From Toxoplasma gondii ME49 (taxonomy: Eukaryota; Apicomplexa; Conoidasida; Eucoccidiorida; Sarcocystidae), in assembly GCF_000006565.2 (NCBI RefSeq), contig NC_031478.1, positions 2,649,874 through 2,713,873 of the forward strand: a stretch of DNA of 64,000 nucleotides. Direction: 5' to 3'. This document shows, piece after piece, positions 36,601-53,588 of this stretch; position 1 is the stretch's first letter; each line of letters begins with the position of its first letter. The position numbers and the translations under genes are program-made. Under the pieces are notes generated by a model. It was given only the letters and a program-made list of their open reading frames with translations, searched no databases and had not been told where the DNA came from.

Positions 36601-39600
36601 TTGATGTACGACTACGGGAGGAAGTCCTAGAGCGATGGATGTGACGAGAGGAAAACGGTACGCGATTTGTCTAAAAACCAAGGTATCGAAATGCCGCAAA
36701 GACCTGACGACATCTGCCCCTTTGCATGCGCCGCAAAGATTTTGTTTCTAAACCCTAGGATAAGACAAGCCGTCGATCTGGTGTTCCACGGAAACTCCTT
36801 ATCTTCTCTCTTAAGCATCTAGTCCCATCGTCTGCTCACGACACCCCCTTGTGGAATCTACACGTTATTTCTTCTTTCTCGCGCCTCTGCACCTATCTGC
36901 CGGTTCCCTGTTCCTCTCTTTCACCTGCTTCTGAGTCAGCTACGCCTCTCTCTGTCAGCCCTTCCCCGTCTTCGATTCTTCCCTCTCTCTCCCCCTTCTC
37001 TTTTCTTCCCCTTCTCCTCTTTTCTCCTTCTTCTTCCCCTTTCTTATTTTTCTTCGTTCTTCTGCGCCTTCCTTCTTTTTCTTCTTTCGTCCTTGCGTTT
37101 GCTTCGCCGCCTCACTGGGTTTCCGCGTAGGGGAGGAACCCACCCAGGTTCCGGAGCACGCCTTCGTCGACCGTGTGGATGTCGTGGATGTCGAAGGACG
37201 GCGAGCAACGCGACTCGGTCAGCAAGTGGCCATAGAGGCTTTCCCATGTCTCGTCACCTGACAGAAGTCAACAGGAAAAAGTGCATGAAAGCGAGAAACG
37301 GCGAGAGGTCCTCGGAGAAGCCCCCCTTCCAATCCGCCAACGACGCGAAGAGACAGTCCATGAAGGAGCGAGCCTTCAGCCCCGGTGCAGACAGCAGAGA
37401 GGCCGAAGGCGAGTGAAGTTAAAGAAAGAAAGAAAGAAACCAAGCAAGAGACAAAGACTGAAAGAGACAAAGACGGAGAGACACGAAAGCCGAGAGACAT
37501 AGAAGAGAAGAGAGAGGCATGCAAAGAAGAGAAAGATGTATTCAGGAGAGTTTGAGACTCGTCAACTAAGAAGCGAGTATAATAGAGCACAGTGTTGAGA
37601 AAGCAAAGATTGAAGGTGAACAACGACAGGTAACAGAATATCACTCTTTTCCCGCTTGAACTACGTCACCTGCGGTCTCGTTTTGAGGGTCCTTTGCAGC
37701 CGTCGTTTATGCGATTATTTCTATGCCTCTCGACTTTCTGCCTTTCCGTGGATGTACCTGTCTTCTGCAGTCGCTCTTCGCTCTTACTTCTGTTCTGTTC
37801 GTACGCATCTGGTAACTCGAGACACACTGAGTGTCCAAGGCAGTAGAGGTATTTCAGTATCTCTGTCTGCTCGGCTGAGCTACACACCCGTGACCGAACC
37901 TCCACCTCGTTCGCTTACCGAGTGCCACCGACGCTCTGCCGCTGTTGCGCAGCTGCCACAGCAGACTGTCCTCAGTCATTCGAGACGAGTCAAAGGATTC
38001 GCGGATCTGAAGGGAAGAAGAAACCGAGGAATACCAAGTGCCGAGACAAGAAGATGAGGCCGGAGGAAGGGAAGAACAAGCAAAGAACAGATAGACGAGA
38101 CAGAAGGCAGAGGGGAACACGCGAAAGAGGAGGAAGAGCAGACGAGAGAAGCGTCAGCACCTAGGCCAGGATGCTTTGCTCCCCCCAAAGAAATTAAAGT
38201 CACCACACAATGTGGCGAAAACTGGAGACGATCTACTTGTGCCAAGGTGAGGTCAAGTCTCTGAGTGGAAATATTTCAACGACAAATCAACAATGCAAAG
38301 GCGGATGTTAACACTCAACGACGCACGAATCCGCGAGCGACATAGACAAGTTGAAGACAACACCAGACACCCGAACGACGAAGCGGCAGGCGGATATCGA
38401 CAGCTCCATAAAGGAGAAATAGGGGAAAAATGAACATCCCCTTCAAAACGTTGTCGCGCCTTTGCGGCTGGACAGCCATATCCATGTGCTTATGGACAGA
38501 AAGAGCTCGACAGAGGAGGTCAACGAAAACACCGTCGCCCATTGACCCTTCTCTCTTCAGGTCCCGCTCTCAACACCAAAGTACATACAAACATCCGTAT
38601 ATGTATATATGCATATACATATATGTACATACATAGACACATACATACATACCTATACATATATAGATACATGTAGATACATACGCGTACATGCATTCGT
38701 GGACCTACATACACACCTGCATATATTCATGGCACTAGTGAGATCTTGCGACACCACATCGATGTGTGTTGGCGTGGTCGGCATGTGGTTTTGACGTCCA
38801 CTGGTTTTGCTTCCGGAGCACTCGCAGATGCATGCATTCACATGTGCCCCTACACGCGTACGTATACGCACATACCTGCACATATGCGTGCGTGCATTCA
38901 TTTACGGTTGTAATACCTCTGAACGTATGTGGGTACCGTGGTGAGGTGTTTCGTCGGCGCAGCTGCCAAGGTCAAAACGCAACGGCTCTCTTGGAGAGGA
39001 ACGTAGAGAGAGAGAGGCGCTGCCTTACCTCGAAGAATGTGGGCACCGTTCCAGATCCGAGGGCTTTCAGTCTTTGTGTGGTGGCTGTCGGCGCGTCAGC
39101 CTCGAAAATGAAAAGGCGGGAAGAGAAGGGTGAAGTCGAGACGAGGTGGCGATCGTGAGCGAGAAGAAAGTGGAGAAAGGGCATGTAGTTGTGGTGGGGG
39201 GGAGCCTCGGGGGTCTCGACACTGGAGTTCGTTGAGTCTTCTAGGTGTCTGTCCACCTCGCCGAAGAACTCGGAGAAGAAGCTCAAGTCCCTCGGCTGCG
39301 TCCACGGCGCCTTCTCCACCTGTGGGGCTGCAGCAGAGTCAGGGGAAGGAGAGGGGGAAGTGGAGGCCGAGCCGCGGTCTCGCCACGGCGTCAAAGAAAA
39401 GCGAGGAGTCTTCAGATGCGGAGGCAGCGGGACTGGCCTCTTCCCTGGTTCCCACCACGCGAAGTCGAAGCGCAGGGCGTCTACGAGGATGAGGAGAAGT
39501 CGTTCGTACGGATATACAGAGACCCAAGAACTGGAGGGCGCTCCGGGAGCGGGGGGATTGGCAGAAGCGGCAGGACCTCTGGAGGGCAGAGAAGACTCCG

Positions 39601-39916
39601 CCGAGGCTGCACGCCTTCGATCCCCGTCTGCTTGTCGCGCCTGGGTGCCTCCGACGCGTTCTCGCGCTGTCGCAGGAGGCTCCTGGGCTGTGGCTGGGGG
39701 CCTGGCCTCCGCAGTCGGGTGCAGATGCGGAAAGAGAAGAGGAAACGGCAACTCCGAGGCAGAGGAGAACACGCCGAGCTCGACTCTGGAGAGAAAAAAT
39801 CCCTTCAAGAAGAAGAACGTCCCCGCCGCGAGGAGGAAGCCGATGCCGAAGAGCAGAAACAGAGGTACCCTCATCAGCAACTCCCCCGGAGGCCGGTAGC
39901 GACCCCGGCGCCTCAT
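30675..39916 (-). CDS. GPI ethanolamine phosphate transferase 3 (PIG-O)
   Basis: PIG-O adds ethanolamine phosphate to the third mannose of the GPI anchor in the ER, giving the bridge to protein. Minus-strand exons: 39916-39029, 38006-37919, 37257-37116, 36241-35782, 35544-33842, 33565-about 31650, 31217-31162 and 30812-30675 (TGA). Residues 14-45 form the N-terminal signal anchor. The alkaline-phosphatase-like domain follows: LILVDALRFDFAWWE (metal Asp), ADAPTATTQRLKALGSGTVP (Thr nucleophile), EDSLLWQLRNSG, GDETW, DIHDIHTVDEGVL, GVDHVGHK and MGDHGMTDDGAHGG. Then come IDAALFVFS and VALLLGLPIPFSSLG, a multipass region, GHRMTFNDIPVEAAFVGL, and finally ISLFILRRHLM joined to the last helix. All of these match human PIG-O blocks in order. 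Joins 1-6 agree in phase. The exon 6 donor was not resolved and the last exon rests on phase plus weak similarity. The protein (about 1750 residues) exceeds the roughly 1090 of human PIG-O because of low-complexity inserts. Catalytic residues appear intact. Confidence 0.9.
33290..33350. repeat. GAGGAA-type purine repeat coding for a poly-Ser run in PIG-O
   Basis: Tandem GAGGAAGAA units on the + strand read on the minus strand as a serine-rich run in the hydrophilic loop of PIG-O exon 6, directly after a membrane helix. Such runs are common coccidian inserts and probably not functional. Confidence 0.7.
37421..37439. repeat. Short (GAAA)n microsatellite in a PIG-O intron
   Basis: About four to five GAAA units lie in the intron between PIG-O exons 2 and 3 (37258-37918). 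Confidence 0.8.
38583..38740. repeat. Degenerate TACATA/TATACA repeat in the first PIG-O intron
   Basis: An imperfect array of (A/T)TACATA units runs through 38583-38740. A looser CATACACG-like continuation extends to about 38900. It lies within the first PIG-O intron (38007-39028) and shows no coding feature. Confidence 0.8.
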
Positions 39917-42186
39917 GGCGACAAAGAGAATGGAGAAGGTGCACCCAGAGCAGGCGACAAAGGCGGGCAGAGCAGAAAATGACAGAGAGGACCAGACGCA
40001 GCAGAGGCGGGCAGCAGCGGGACGTCGCTCACAGAGGTGTGCAGATGAAGAGATGCAAAGAAGAAGCGACCTGTCACTGACAAGCTGGTGGCCGCAGAGA
40101 AACGTGGTCGCGAGTTTTCGAGGAGAACGTCTAAGGTGAGGAAGTGAGAGAGAGGACGGCGAGAAGACGGAGAGGAAGCGAACACTTTCGGTCTAAAAAG
40201 GAAGCGAACCGCATCGTCAAAACGGCTCTTTGGAAGGGGTACGGGCGGATTCGTCCCGAGAAGCGAACTGTCCCTCCACTTCCCACTGTCCTCAGTCTCC
40301 TCAGAGTCTTAGCAAGAGACTCATCCCTCTTCTCGGGTGTTCCACAGGACCTCATTCGCTGCAATTGTGTGGCCGCGCAAGTAGCAAAAACGAGCAGCGC
40401 GGAAACGCTTACATCGAGACACTATGCACGAACAGCTATACCTACGTGCTCTTGACTAGCTCTGTACACAGATACATGCACGTAGGTGTAGACTTAAGAA
40501 CCTGTGGCATTACCTATCGGCACAAAAACAGAAAATATAAACAGACACATGGACGGACTTCCGATCCGGAGGTTCCGCACCACTGAGCATTCATTTACTG
40601 GGCGCGATGTCGGGTCACAGCGTAGCTGCCCCTCCTCACAGACTCGAGACGAAGGTATCTACACGTTGACTCCGATCCCGACGAGTCCTCATTTGAGGTC
40701 GTCTAATAGAACAGGTATGAGAGCAATTTCAGAAAACACGGGGAGGTTTTGGAAGGAGACGCGTATAAAGTGTATCGCGAGGGTGCTCGACGAAGTCTAC
40801 GACAAACGCGCCACAAAAGAAGGGACGCAGAGACTTTGCAAGAAAGCACATCGTTTCACGTGGAGACAACCAGCGCAAACGTATGTCCGCTCTCCCCTCG
40901 AAAATGACAAAGGTGCGATTTCAACAAACCAACCGAGCGACATCATCTCAGCATCCGTCTGCTGAACTGCGTAGATCCCGGTGCCCCCTTGGAGAGGCCG
41001 AGGCGGCGAAGAGACGAGAGTGCAGACGTTTTTCGCCAGAGAAGAACCTGAGCAGACAAACCAGGGAAACCGTGGTGTGTCGGCTTCAATTCCAAAAACG
41101 CCAAGTATCTTGAGCAGCGGAGCTCGATTTGGGTGGAGGAACAAGCAGAATCACCCACGCGAGTCCAAGGGACAGCACGAGTCTGCTCGACGGCTCTGAA
41201 AGGCACCGACGCTTGCTGATCCCTCCACTCCATGGGCATCTGTGCGTGTGTGAGAAATGGAGGAAACGAAAACTGGAGAAACGTGCGGGAAAAGGGGGCT
41301 TTTCTCGGTATGCACATACCACTGCCAGCGGGGCCGAACCTCCGACAAAGGCGTGACCGCGCGCGCTGTTGAGACAAGACACACTTTGGAGACAAGCCGA
41401 TGTTCTTTCTCCCCTTCGATTGGATGTTTTTACGTGTCCGGTCGGGTGTTATAGAAAGAATGCATTTCATGGCACACCCTTGGAGGTGCTCATCTTTATT
41501 GTTCTCGTCGGAAAACCGCAGATCGTGACTCTTGGGAGAATTCTATTGCATCCTCTCAGCTACTTCACCGCCGCCGATGTTCTTGTCTCCTCCCGGCCTT
41601 TTCGCGCGTCCTGAAAAGAAAGCAAGAAGGACTGCTTTTTTTCCTGCTGTCTTTTCTCCTTTCCAGGAACAGGCACGGAGACGCTGTTGATCAGAGCCTC
41701 GCGCTTCTGCTGCGCCTCTGTTCAGACGAAAGAAATCCGGTCCCGATAAAGAGAAAGCAGGAAGCGTCTGCTTTCGGAGCTCCGCAGACTTTAAACCGTG
41801 CCGATATTGCCTTGCGTGTCTCCTCTCGATTTCCTAGGTTAATTTTGTGCGCTGGAAAAACGCCTTCTCTGGCGACGGTCCAAGAGCTCTCCCCTGTGTC
41901 GAGACTCAACTCCGAACTGGCCTTCCTCGTCTTCATTTTTTTCACACCCCCAAGACGCTGTTCTTTCTTCCCCCCTCCTGGAGACACTTTCTGCCCTGTG
42001 TTACTCCTTTCGTTCTCTCCACTTTCTCATCTCTGCTTGTTCTCTTCAGTTTCACTTCTTTCCTGGTCAGGAGCTTCTCCTTTCCCCTAAAAGGCATTAA
42101 CTCACAGCGTTTCTCGTTCTGCTTCTTCTGTTCTTGCTTCTTCTTCCCTGTCTTCCCGTCTCCTTCTCTGCTTCTCTGTCGGCTAC
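39917..42186. other. Divergent intergenic region between PIG-O and CutA
   Basis: The two genes point away from each other, so both promoters should lie here. Positions 39920-40200 are purine-rich, that is pyrimidine-rich on the PIG-O strand. Positions 41630-42180 are strongly pyrimidine-rich on the CutA strand, as expected for leaders. The open frames at 40500-41470 have no domain and overlap on both strands; I reject them as genes. Confidence 0.5.
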
Positions 42187-45100
42187 ATGGTCCCGCGGAT
42201 GTGGCGCGTCGGTGGTCTGAGGCGACCTTTCGGTGTTCGTCCAGACGTCCTTGTCTCCTGTTCTCTCCTCCTCTCCCCCATTTTGTATCGTCTGGCCTCC
42301 TCCCATTCCACCTCATCGGTTCCTCTATTGTCCGCGGCTTCTCTCTTCTCCTCTGCCTCTCTCCTATCCTCGGCTTCCCTCTTCTCTCCCTCCTCTGCTT
42401 CTTGTCCTCTTTCGTCCCCGTCGCTTCCTGGCTTTCTCTTTGCGTCCACGTTGGCCTCACCGGCTCGCGCGGAAGCGCCTCGCCTTCTCGCAGAGGCTTC
42501 GGAGAATCAAGTAGCCGCTGTACCGCCAAGCTCGAAGAGCCACTCCACGCGTTTCTCCGTGTCACGTGTCTCTGAAGAAAAAGATCGAAATATGGAGGGA
42601 GCAGCGGCCGCGTCTAAACAGGCAATCGAGAACGCTGTGCAGGTGGCCTATGTCACCTGCAAAGACAAGACACAAGCAGAAGAGGTGAGAGAGCGAAGAG
42701 GGTCACGAAGAGCACAAGAGAGCTTGGATCGGGTAAACAAAAACCTTCAAGATCTAAACCAGTCGTCGAACGCGCAGTGTCTACTCCCTAGGAAAAGGTA
42801 GTTCACAAAAACCTAGAAATCCCACTTCAGGTGCAACCGGGAGTCCGGCTTCAGTTGTTATCCGACTGGTATTGGAGTCAGACCGTGGACTGTAATAATC
42901 ACCTTATACGCAGATGTTGTCTCGGCGCAAACGATCCGCCATCCAGAACTGCACAAAGTCGAATAAGCAGTGACACTATAGTCCTTAGGACGGGGCGATC
43001 CGAAACAGAGCCTTGAAGGCAAACAGTGTGACGAACAAGCATGAAGACGGCGGCGGAGGCGGACGTTGCCTTTTGTGGTGTGGCAAGTGGCCAGGTGAAA
43101 AGCCAAGAAACGTGGAGAGTGCCCACTAGGAGGTCGACACCCTGTTTTCTGCGTCTCGAACAAAGTCGTTTGCACATTCTTCTCTCAAGACGAAAACGTT
43201 GCATGCAGCGTGTGAAAGTGCTTCTGTGTGCCTCCACAAGAGTGTTTCTTTCTCACGCATTTCAGAGACCGTTTCTTGATTTGGGGGAGTCCACCGCCCG
43301 TCAAAAAGCCAAGGCGACGGGGAAGCCTCGCGTCTTCTTCTGTCCTCGTTTCCGGGCATTCACGAGTGCTGCCTAGCATCCGGAGTCTGTGCGTGGCTTG
43401 TGGCTTTTCTCGTGTGGACGGCACGCAAATAGGCAGAAATCAGAGTGCACAAATTTGCTGTTTTTTCCAGGTTGCATCCAAGTTGGTGGAGAATCGCCTT
43501 GCTGCGTGCGTCAACATCGTCCCTGGCATCACGAGCATCTATGAATGGGAAGGCAAGATGGAAGTGAGTCAGAAGTCTTCCTTTCGTTGTCTCACGGTGG
43601 CTTGCTGCCTGCCTCGTTTGTCGCTCTTTGTCAAGTCGCGACCTCTGAGCTTCGCTTTACCCGCTTCTCTTCCACGTTCGTGCCGACTGCGGCATTGCTG
43701 CTCGCACGCGGTGGACGTGGCTGTCATCTTTGGGCTCTGTGTTTGTTGAGCCCAAGATAGTTTCGCCGAGTCGCCTTCCACTTTTCACCGTCCCGACGTT
43801 CCTCTGCTTTTCTTCCCTTGTCTCCGTGGCTTCCGGCTGTCTTGTCCACGCCTGATCTCCGCATTCGCTGCTTGTGTGTCCAGAAAGACGAGGAAGTTCT
43901 CCTGATCGTCAAAACCCGCAAAGAACTGGCCGCCGAGGTCGTCGCTGCTGTGCGCAAATGGCATTCCTACGACGTTCCTGAGGTGAGTTGCGTGCCACAG
44001 CCGCGGTGCCTTAAAGGGTAGTGGAGAAAGAGGTTTTCAGTGACTGTGGCGCTCCAGAAACGTTCAACGCCGCATCGTAGGCTAGACAATACCATTCCAG
44101 AATGCTATGAGGCAATGTGGCCTACACAGATGGATAGCGCTTTAGTGGGAAAACGAGAGAAATGCGAATTCGGGTGACATGCACAGACTGGCACGCCTTC
44201 TGCGGATCACCTGTGGATACACAATTGGACTGCGTTTTCGGTCAACTGTCGCGGCTTTTTCGTTCCACTTGAAGGCCGCTGCCACTTCTCGTGGCAGTGT
44301 CATGTTGATTCGCCGGTGACCCGCATGCGGGCAATGTGCAGTTCAAAGCCAATAAAAGTGCACTGGATATAACTCAGAACGAAAAAACAGGGAAACGACG
44401 TGCATAGACCGCTCCATGTGAGAATGCAAAAACAATGTTTTCTTTGAGCGGAGTCGGAACCTGAAGGACCGGGGACAGACGACGTACACAGTGAATGTGA
44501 TGGAAGCTTTTATGCGGCCGTAGGCGTGTTTACAAACGAGCGCCGAGAGCGTCGGATCTTTCAACCATACACAGATTTCGCGTTGATTTCCTGGGCTGTC
44601 TTCTGGAAACCGGGTCACGGACGAGTCATTGTTTTTAGCGAGATTCCATGCAGCCTCCCGATTGAATGTTCTTGTTTTTCCGCGTACACAGTTGAGGGTG
44701 ACTGTACACGGATACACGTAGCCATGTGGATGTGTACCGATGTGTATGGACATCTGTGGATGCATACAGGTTTGTAGAGATCTGTCAAACTCCTAGATGT
44801 AGACATGGATACGTGTATGTTCATCCATACCTATGTATTATAAACAGTTTTGATATGTGTAACGAATGCTGCGCGTCCGTGAAAGCCTTCTTCTCCCATG
44901 TGGCAGCTCGTTTTCAGTGTGTCTTGTACATCGCAAAATGCGATTTCCCCGTCTGACATGCCTTTTCTGCGGCCGTCCCCATCTTTTGTTTCGACTTCAA
45001 CCGCAGGTGATCTTCCTCGATGTCGCCGGCGGAAATGAGGTAGGCAAAACAGGGGAACTCCACACCCTAAACGCAGGAGGAGTCAAGTCCTTCCTTGCTT

Positions 45101-45443
45101 CTGACAGCAATCAGAGGCTACAATGTTGCGAGATGGTACCCGTGTCTGTAGGAAGAGCGTCAATGTAGACAGGGGAGGGAAAACAGAAAAAACGTTGGGA
45201 GGGGAAGGACTCAGCGAAAAAGCGTAACGCCGGTGGTAACGGGCGTCGGTCGAAGACGCATACAGGCGAAGGTCATCGGACGGGTGCGTGTAAGGATCTT
45301 TTTCTGGATCTGGATCGACACTCGATTACCGAAGAGCCCATTCAGTGTTTCCTGATTGAGCACAACAGAGGTGTGGGTGTTTGTTTCTTCCCAAACAGCC
45401 GTACCTCGATTGGGTCAAACGCAATACGCAACGAACAAGGTAA
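42187..45443 (+). CDS. CutA1-family divalent-cation tolerance protein
   Basis: Five exons join in phase 0 throughout: 42187-42684, 43471-43563, 43884-43982, 45007-45039 and 45399-45443 (TAA), 255 residues. The core from about residue 145 shows the complete CutA fold: VAYVTCKDKTQAEE, VASKLVENRLAACVNIVPG and ITSIYEWEGKME, EEVLLIVKTRKEL, WHSYDVPE, VIFLDVAGGNE and PYLDWVKRNT. CutA forms very stable trimers; proposed roles include metal tolerance and, in animals, anchoring of acetylcholinesterase. A second ATG at 42592 (MEGAAAASK, Met136) would give a bare 120-residue CutA, the usual bacterial size. The 135-residue extension has a hydrophobic segment near residues 24-35 followed by Ser/Leu-rich sequence. 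It could be a signal plus transit peptide, or it could be untranslated leader if Met136 is used. Confidence 0.95.
44690..44835. repeat. Degenerate GTGTGGATA-type repeat in a CutA intron
   Basis: Loose tandem copies of a unit resembling GTGTGGATAC/GTGTATGGAC occupy part of the third CutA intron (43983-45006). The copies are too diverged to define a unit length firmly. Confidence 0.5.
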
Positions 45444-47379
45444 AAGCTGACCAAGCTGCTGGCCGGTTTCGACACATACAAGATGGATCACTCCCCTGCC
45501 CGTCACGAATACCCGAGAACGCTGAGGAAAATACTCTAGAGTGGAAATGCGGAGTGGACTTGAAAGTTGTGTACTTTTGTGTGGAGTTGCATGTTCACAA
45601 GCGCTGTCGCACTGTGGACATGGACGCTCGGTCATCTTTCTGCGTGTACGTTCTGCTGGCGTACACAAGCATGCAGATTTCCAAATGTCGGCACTTGATG
45701 ACACAAAGAAAGAACACTCGAGACACCACTCTGAATGCGTAAATAGATTTGCGCAGCTTGGCATTCAAGAAGCTCGGAGTCTTCGAAAACCAGACCACGA
45801 GTGGTGGTTTCGCTAGTCCAGGGTACGCGCTCGGTTTTCCGAAACGAATTCTGATAGTCTGTGTTAGTTTCGCCATTCCCATTCGACCAGGGTGAATGAG
45901 GGAGCGCTGTTCACGTCCCGCCACGATGGCCGACACGAAAAGAACCGGGAGTGCTCGGTTACAGATAATTCCGTGAATTCACAGCTGCCAGCCAAACTTC
46001 AAAGATGAAAGGCTTCTCTTCACAATCTTTACAAAAGCGATACTCTGTCGTCTTGCTACCTAGGAAACTCGCCCGTTACTGAATTAGATACAGCATACTC
46101 AAAGAGAATAGAACAGAAACCTGTGGACAACATTTTCAACAGGGTAGCACTGTTTTCTCCGTATACAAGCTACTAACAGGCACGTCTGCAGCACTGTGGT
46201 GTGGTTGGTTCAACAAGAGGCAGCGAAAGCAGAACGATTGTGCCATGTGCGCATTTGAATATTCGCCATATCCGCCCTCGTGATCTGCTATCGCCATTTT
46301 CGCATGTTCTCACTGTTTTCCACATGCAGGGTCATAGGGAGGTTATGGGGTGTCACGTCTTGCTGTGAGAGACATCTCTGTAACTCCTGATTTTTCGCTT
46401 GTCGATGGCACGTGCACCAAGCATGTGAACAGCAGAGACTGATGTTGGACAAAGAATCTACTGGCCCAGCATTACTAGTTGCGAATGTTCAAACCTGCTC
46501 AATTTTCTGGCACCGTCTGGCATCTTTTAGAACATGGGAGGCCCTTGTCTCGCCAACGCCTCTCGTTGCGTCCGTCGATTTGTAGCGCACTATACAACGT
46601 TGTGAAAGGCTGTTTCGAATTCGGTGTTTGTGTGCGTGCGTGCCGGCTCCATGCAAATGCCAGAAGCGGTTCTAGATATCTGACTCTGATGAAAATAAGG
46701 CAAGCAGTCACGCACGTTCAATTTGGAGTTCCCTTTCAGGATGGCATTGCATGTTTATTGCCTTAAAACTTTCGAGCTGGGCTTAACGCTTACATTTGTT
46801 CAGTGCCCTCTCCCTTAATTGCAGCGGCGCTCTTTAGCAGCAAAGAAGTCTTCGCGAAATAGAAACTCACTCGGTTACTTTGATGCATCAGTGGCATGTG
46901 GCCGAAACCGGATTTCAAACCTTCCTTCAATTACCGAGTCCGGGAAACGCGTGTTTTTGACTATTGTGGTTGCAGAGCAGAGCAGCCACCGAGATGGTCA
47001 GGCAAACAGAAAGACAGCGACAAACCATTAGATCGTTTGACAATTAAGATTCTGTATTTACAAGCGACAAACGCTACCGGGTAGAAAATGGAAACCGAAT
47101 CTGTCCGACTGTCAGGTTCCATTGGTTTGTGGCACGGAGATGATAACTGTTTTGTCTGAGTGTGCAAACATTTCCTGGCTCAGCTCGTGGAAAAGTGATA
47201 ATCTCTCTGCGTTTAACCGTCGCGCTTCATTCTGTTCTTCAATAACGTCAAACTGCTCCTGAACGTGTGTAGTAGCCTTCATCTTCTACAGGGGCTGCTG
47301 TACTGGAATTACGCCTGCGGCAAAGCATATAGACCGACCCCGTCGGGTGTGAGTCAGCCAGCTGTTTGCTCTGCTGTTT
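45444..47379. other. Intergenic region between CutA and the coiled-coil gene
   Basis: The convergent 3' flanks of CutA (+) and the small coiled-coil gene (-). I see only short random frames and no repeat or RNA gene. Confidence 0.5.
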
Positions 47380-48160
47380 TTACTGTCCAAGATCTTCTTC
47401 TAGAGCCTGTAAGCGCCTTTGCAGCTGAAGCTGGCTCTGTTGTAACAACGCATTTTCGTTGCGCAGCGTTTTGATGAGGTCGTGAAGGCGGAGATTTTCG
47501 CTCCGCTGTTGGACGAAGAACTGCTTCAGCTCCATTTTTGATCGTTCTAGATGGTCTACGAGATCTTTCTTCGTGTCCTCCACTAGAGTTTCGCACGTGC
47601 TTGTCTGTGAAGAAGGCAGGAGCCACAACGACACTGACACCTCTTTTGTGCTGAAATGCCCCTCCTTTCATCAGTGAACTGGCCAGCACCATATTTCGTT
47701 TTCCTTCTTACCAAACTCGCAACTGCACTTCTCCAAAAGCAACCTTCCGTGTTTGACCACACGACGAAGCAGTGGATCTCGTGCGGGATAGTCTACGAAT
47801 TGTGAGCTACTCTGCGTTTCGTTCGCTTTCTTCTCAGCGGTGTCTCTCGTTACACTTATTTTCTGAATGTTTCTGTGTAGTCTTGAGAAACACGAGGAGG
47901 CTCATCACCTGGGCACCTCTTCCCCCTAGACTGACTTGCACAACTTTCTGGTTGCGGTACATGTGCACTTCTCTGTGAAGAGATTTCAACTCCGAGTCAA
48001 TGATACTCTCAAGCTCTCGAATTCTCTGTTTCAACCCCGAACCGCTGGTAGGGGTGAGGAACGTTGTTCTAGGGGATTCCAAAGACACATGTTCGATGGC
48101 GGACCTGGGCGACGCCGGGGCAGCCTGTTGCGAAGGGGACTGCTGCTGGGAAGACTGCAT
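47380..48160 (-). CDS. Small two-exon coiled-coil protein
   Basis: Exon 1 runs 48160-47936 (75 codons from ATG, ending CAA before GTCAGT) and exon 2 runs 47604-47380 (74 codons to TAA). They join in phase 0 after a 331-base intron with acceptor TTCTTCACAG. An in-frame stop lies just upstream of the ATG, supporting the start. The 149-residue product begins with a Gln/Ser/Pro-rich stretch (MQSSQQQSPSQQAAPASPRS). From about residue 43 to the end it is almost continuous heptad-like sequence, including LKQRIRELESIIDSELKSLH, LVDHLERSKMELKQFF and LQLQRRLQALEEDLGQ. I do not recognise the family; size and pattern recall cytoskeletal coiled coils such as SF-assemblin, without a decisive match. A structural role is a guess. 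Confidence 0.55.

Positions 48161-53588
<5,428 letters not shown>

Noticed and set aside
39189..39982. Long + strand frames opposite PIG-O exon 1.
   Set aside because: They are shadows of the minus-strand coding sequence, which carries the conserved PIG-O motifs.
40504..40965. A 153-codon + strand frame between PIG-O and CutA.
   Set aside because: No domain, no ATG context or splice logic, and it lies in the shared divergent promoter region with overlapping frames on the other strand.
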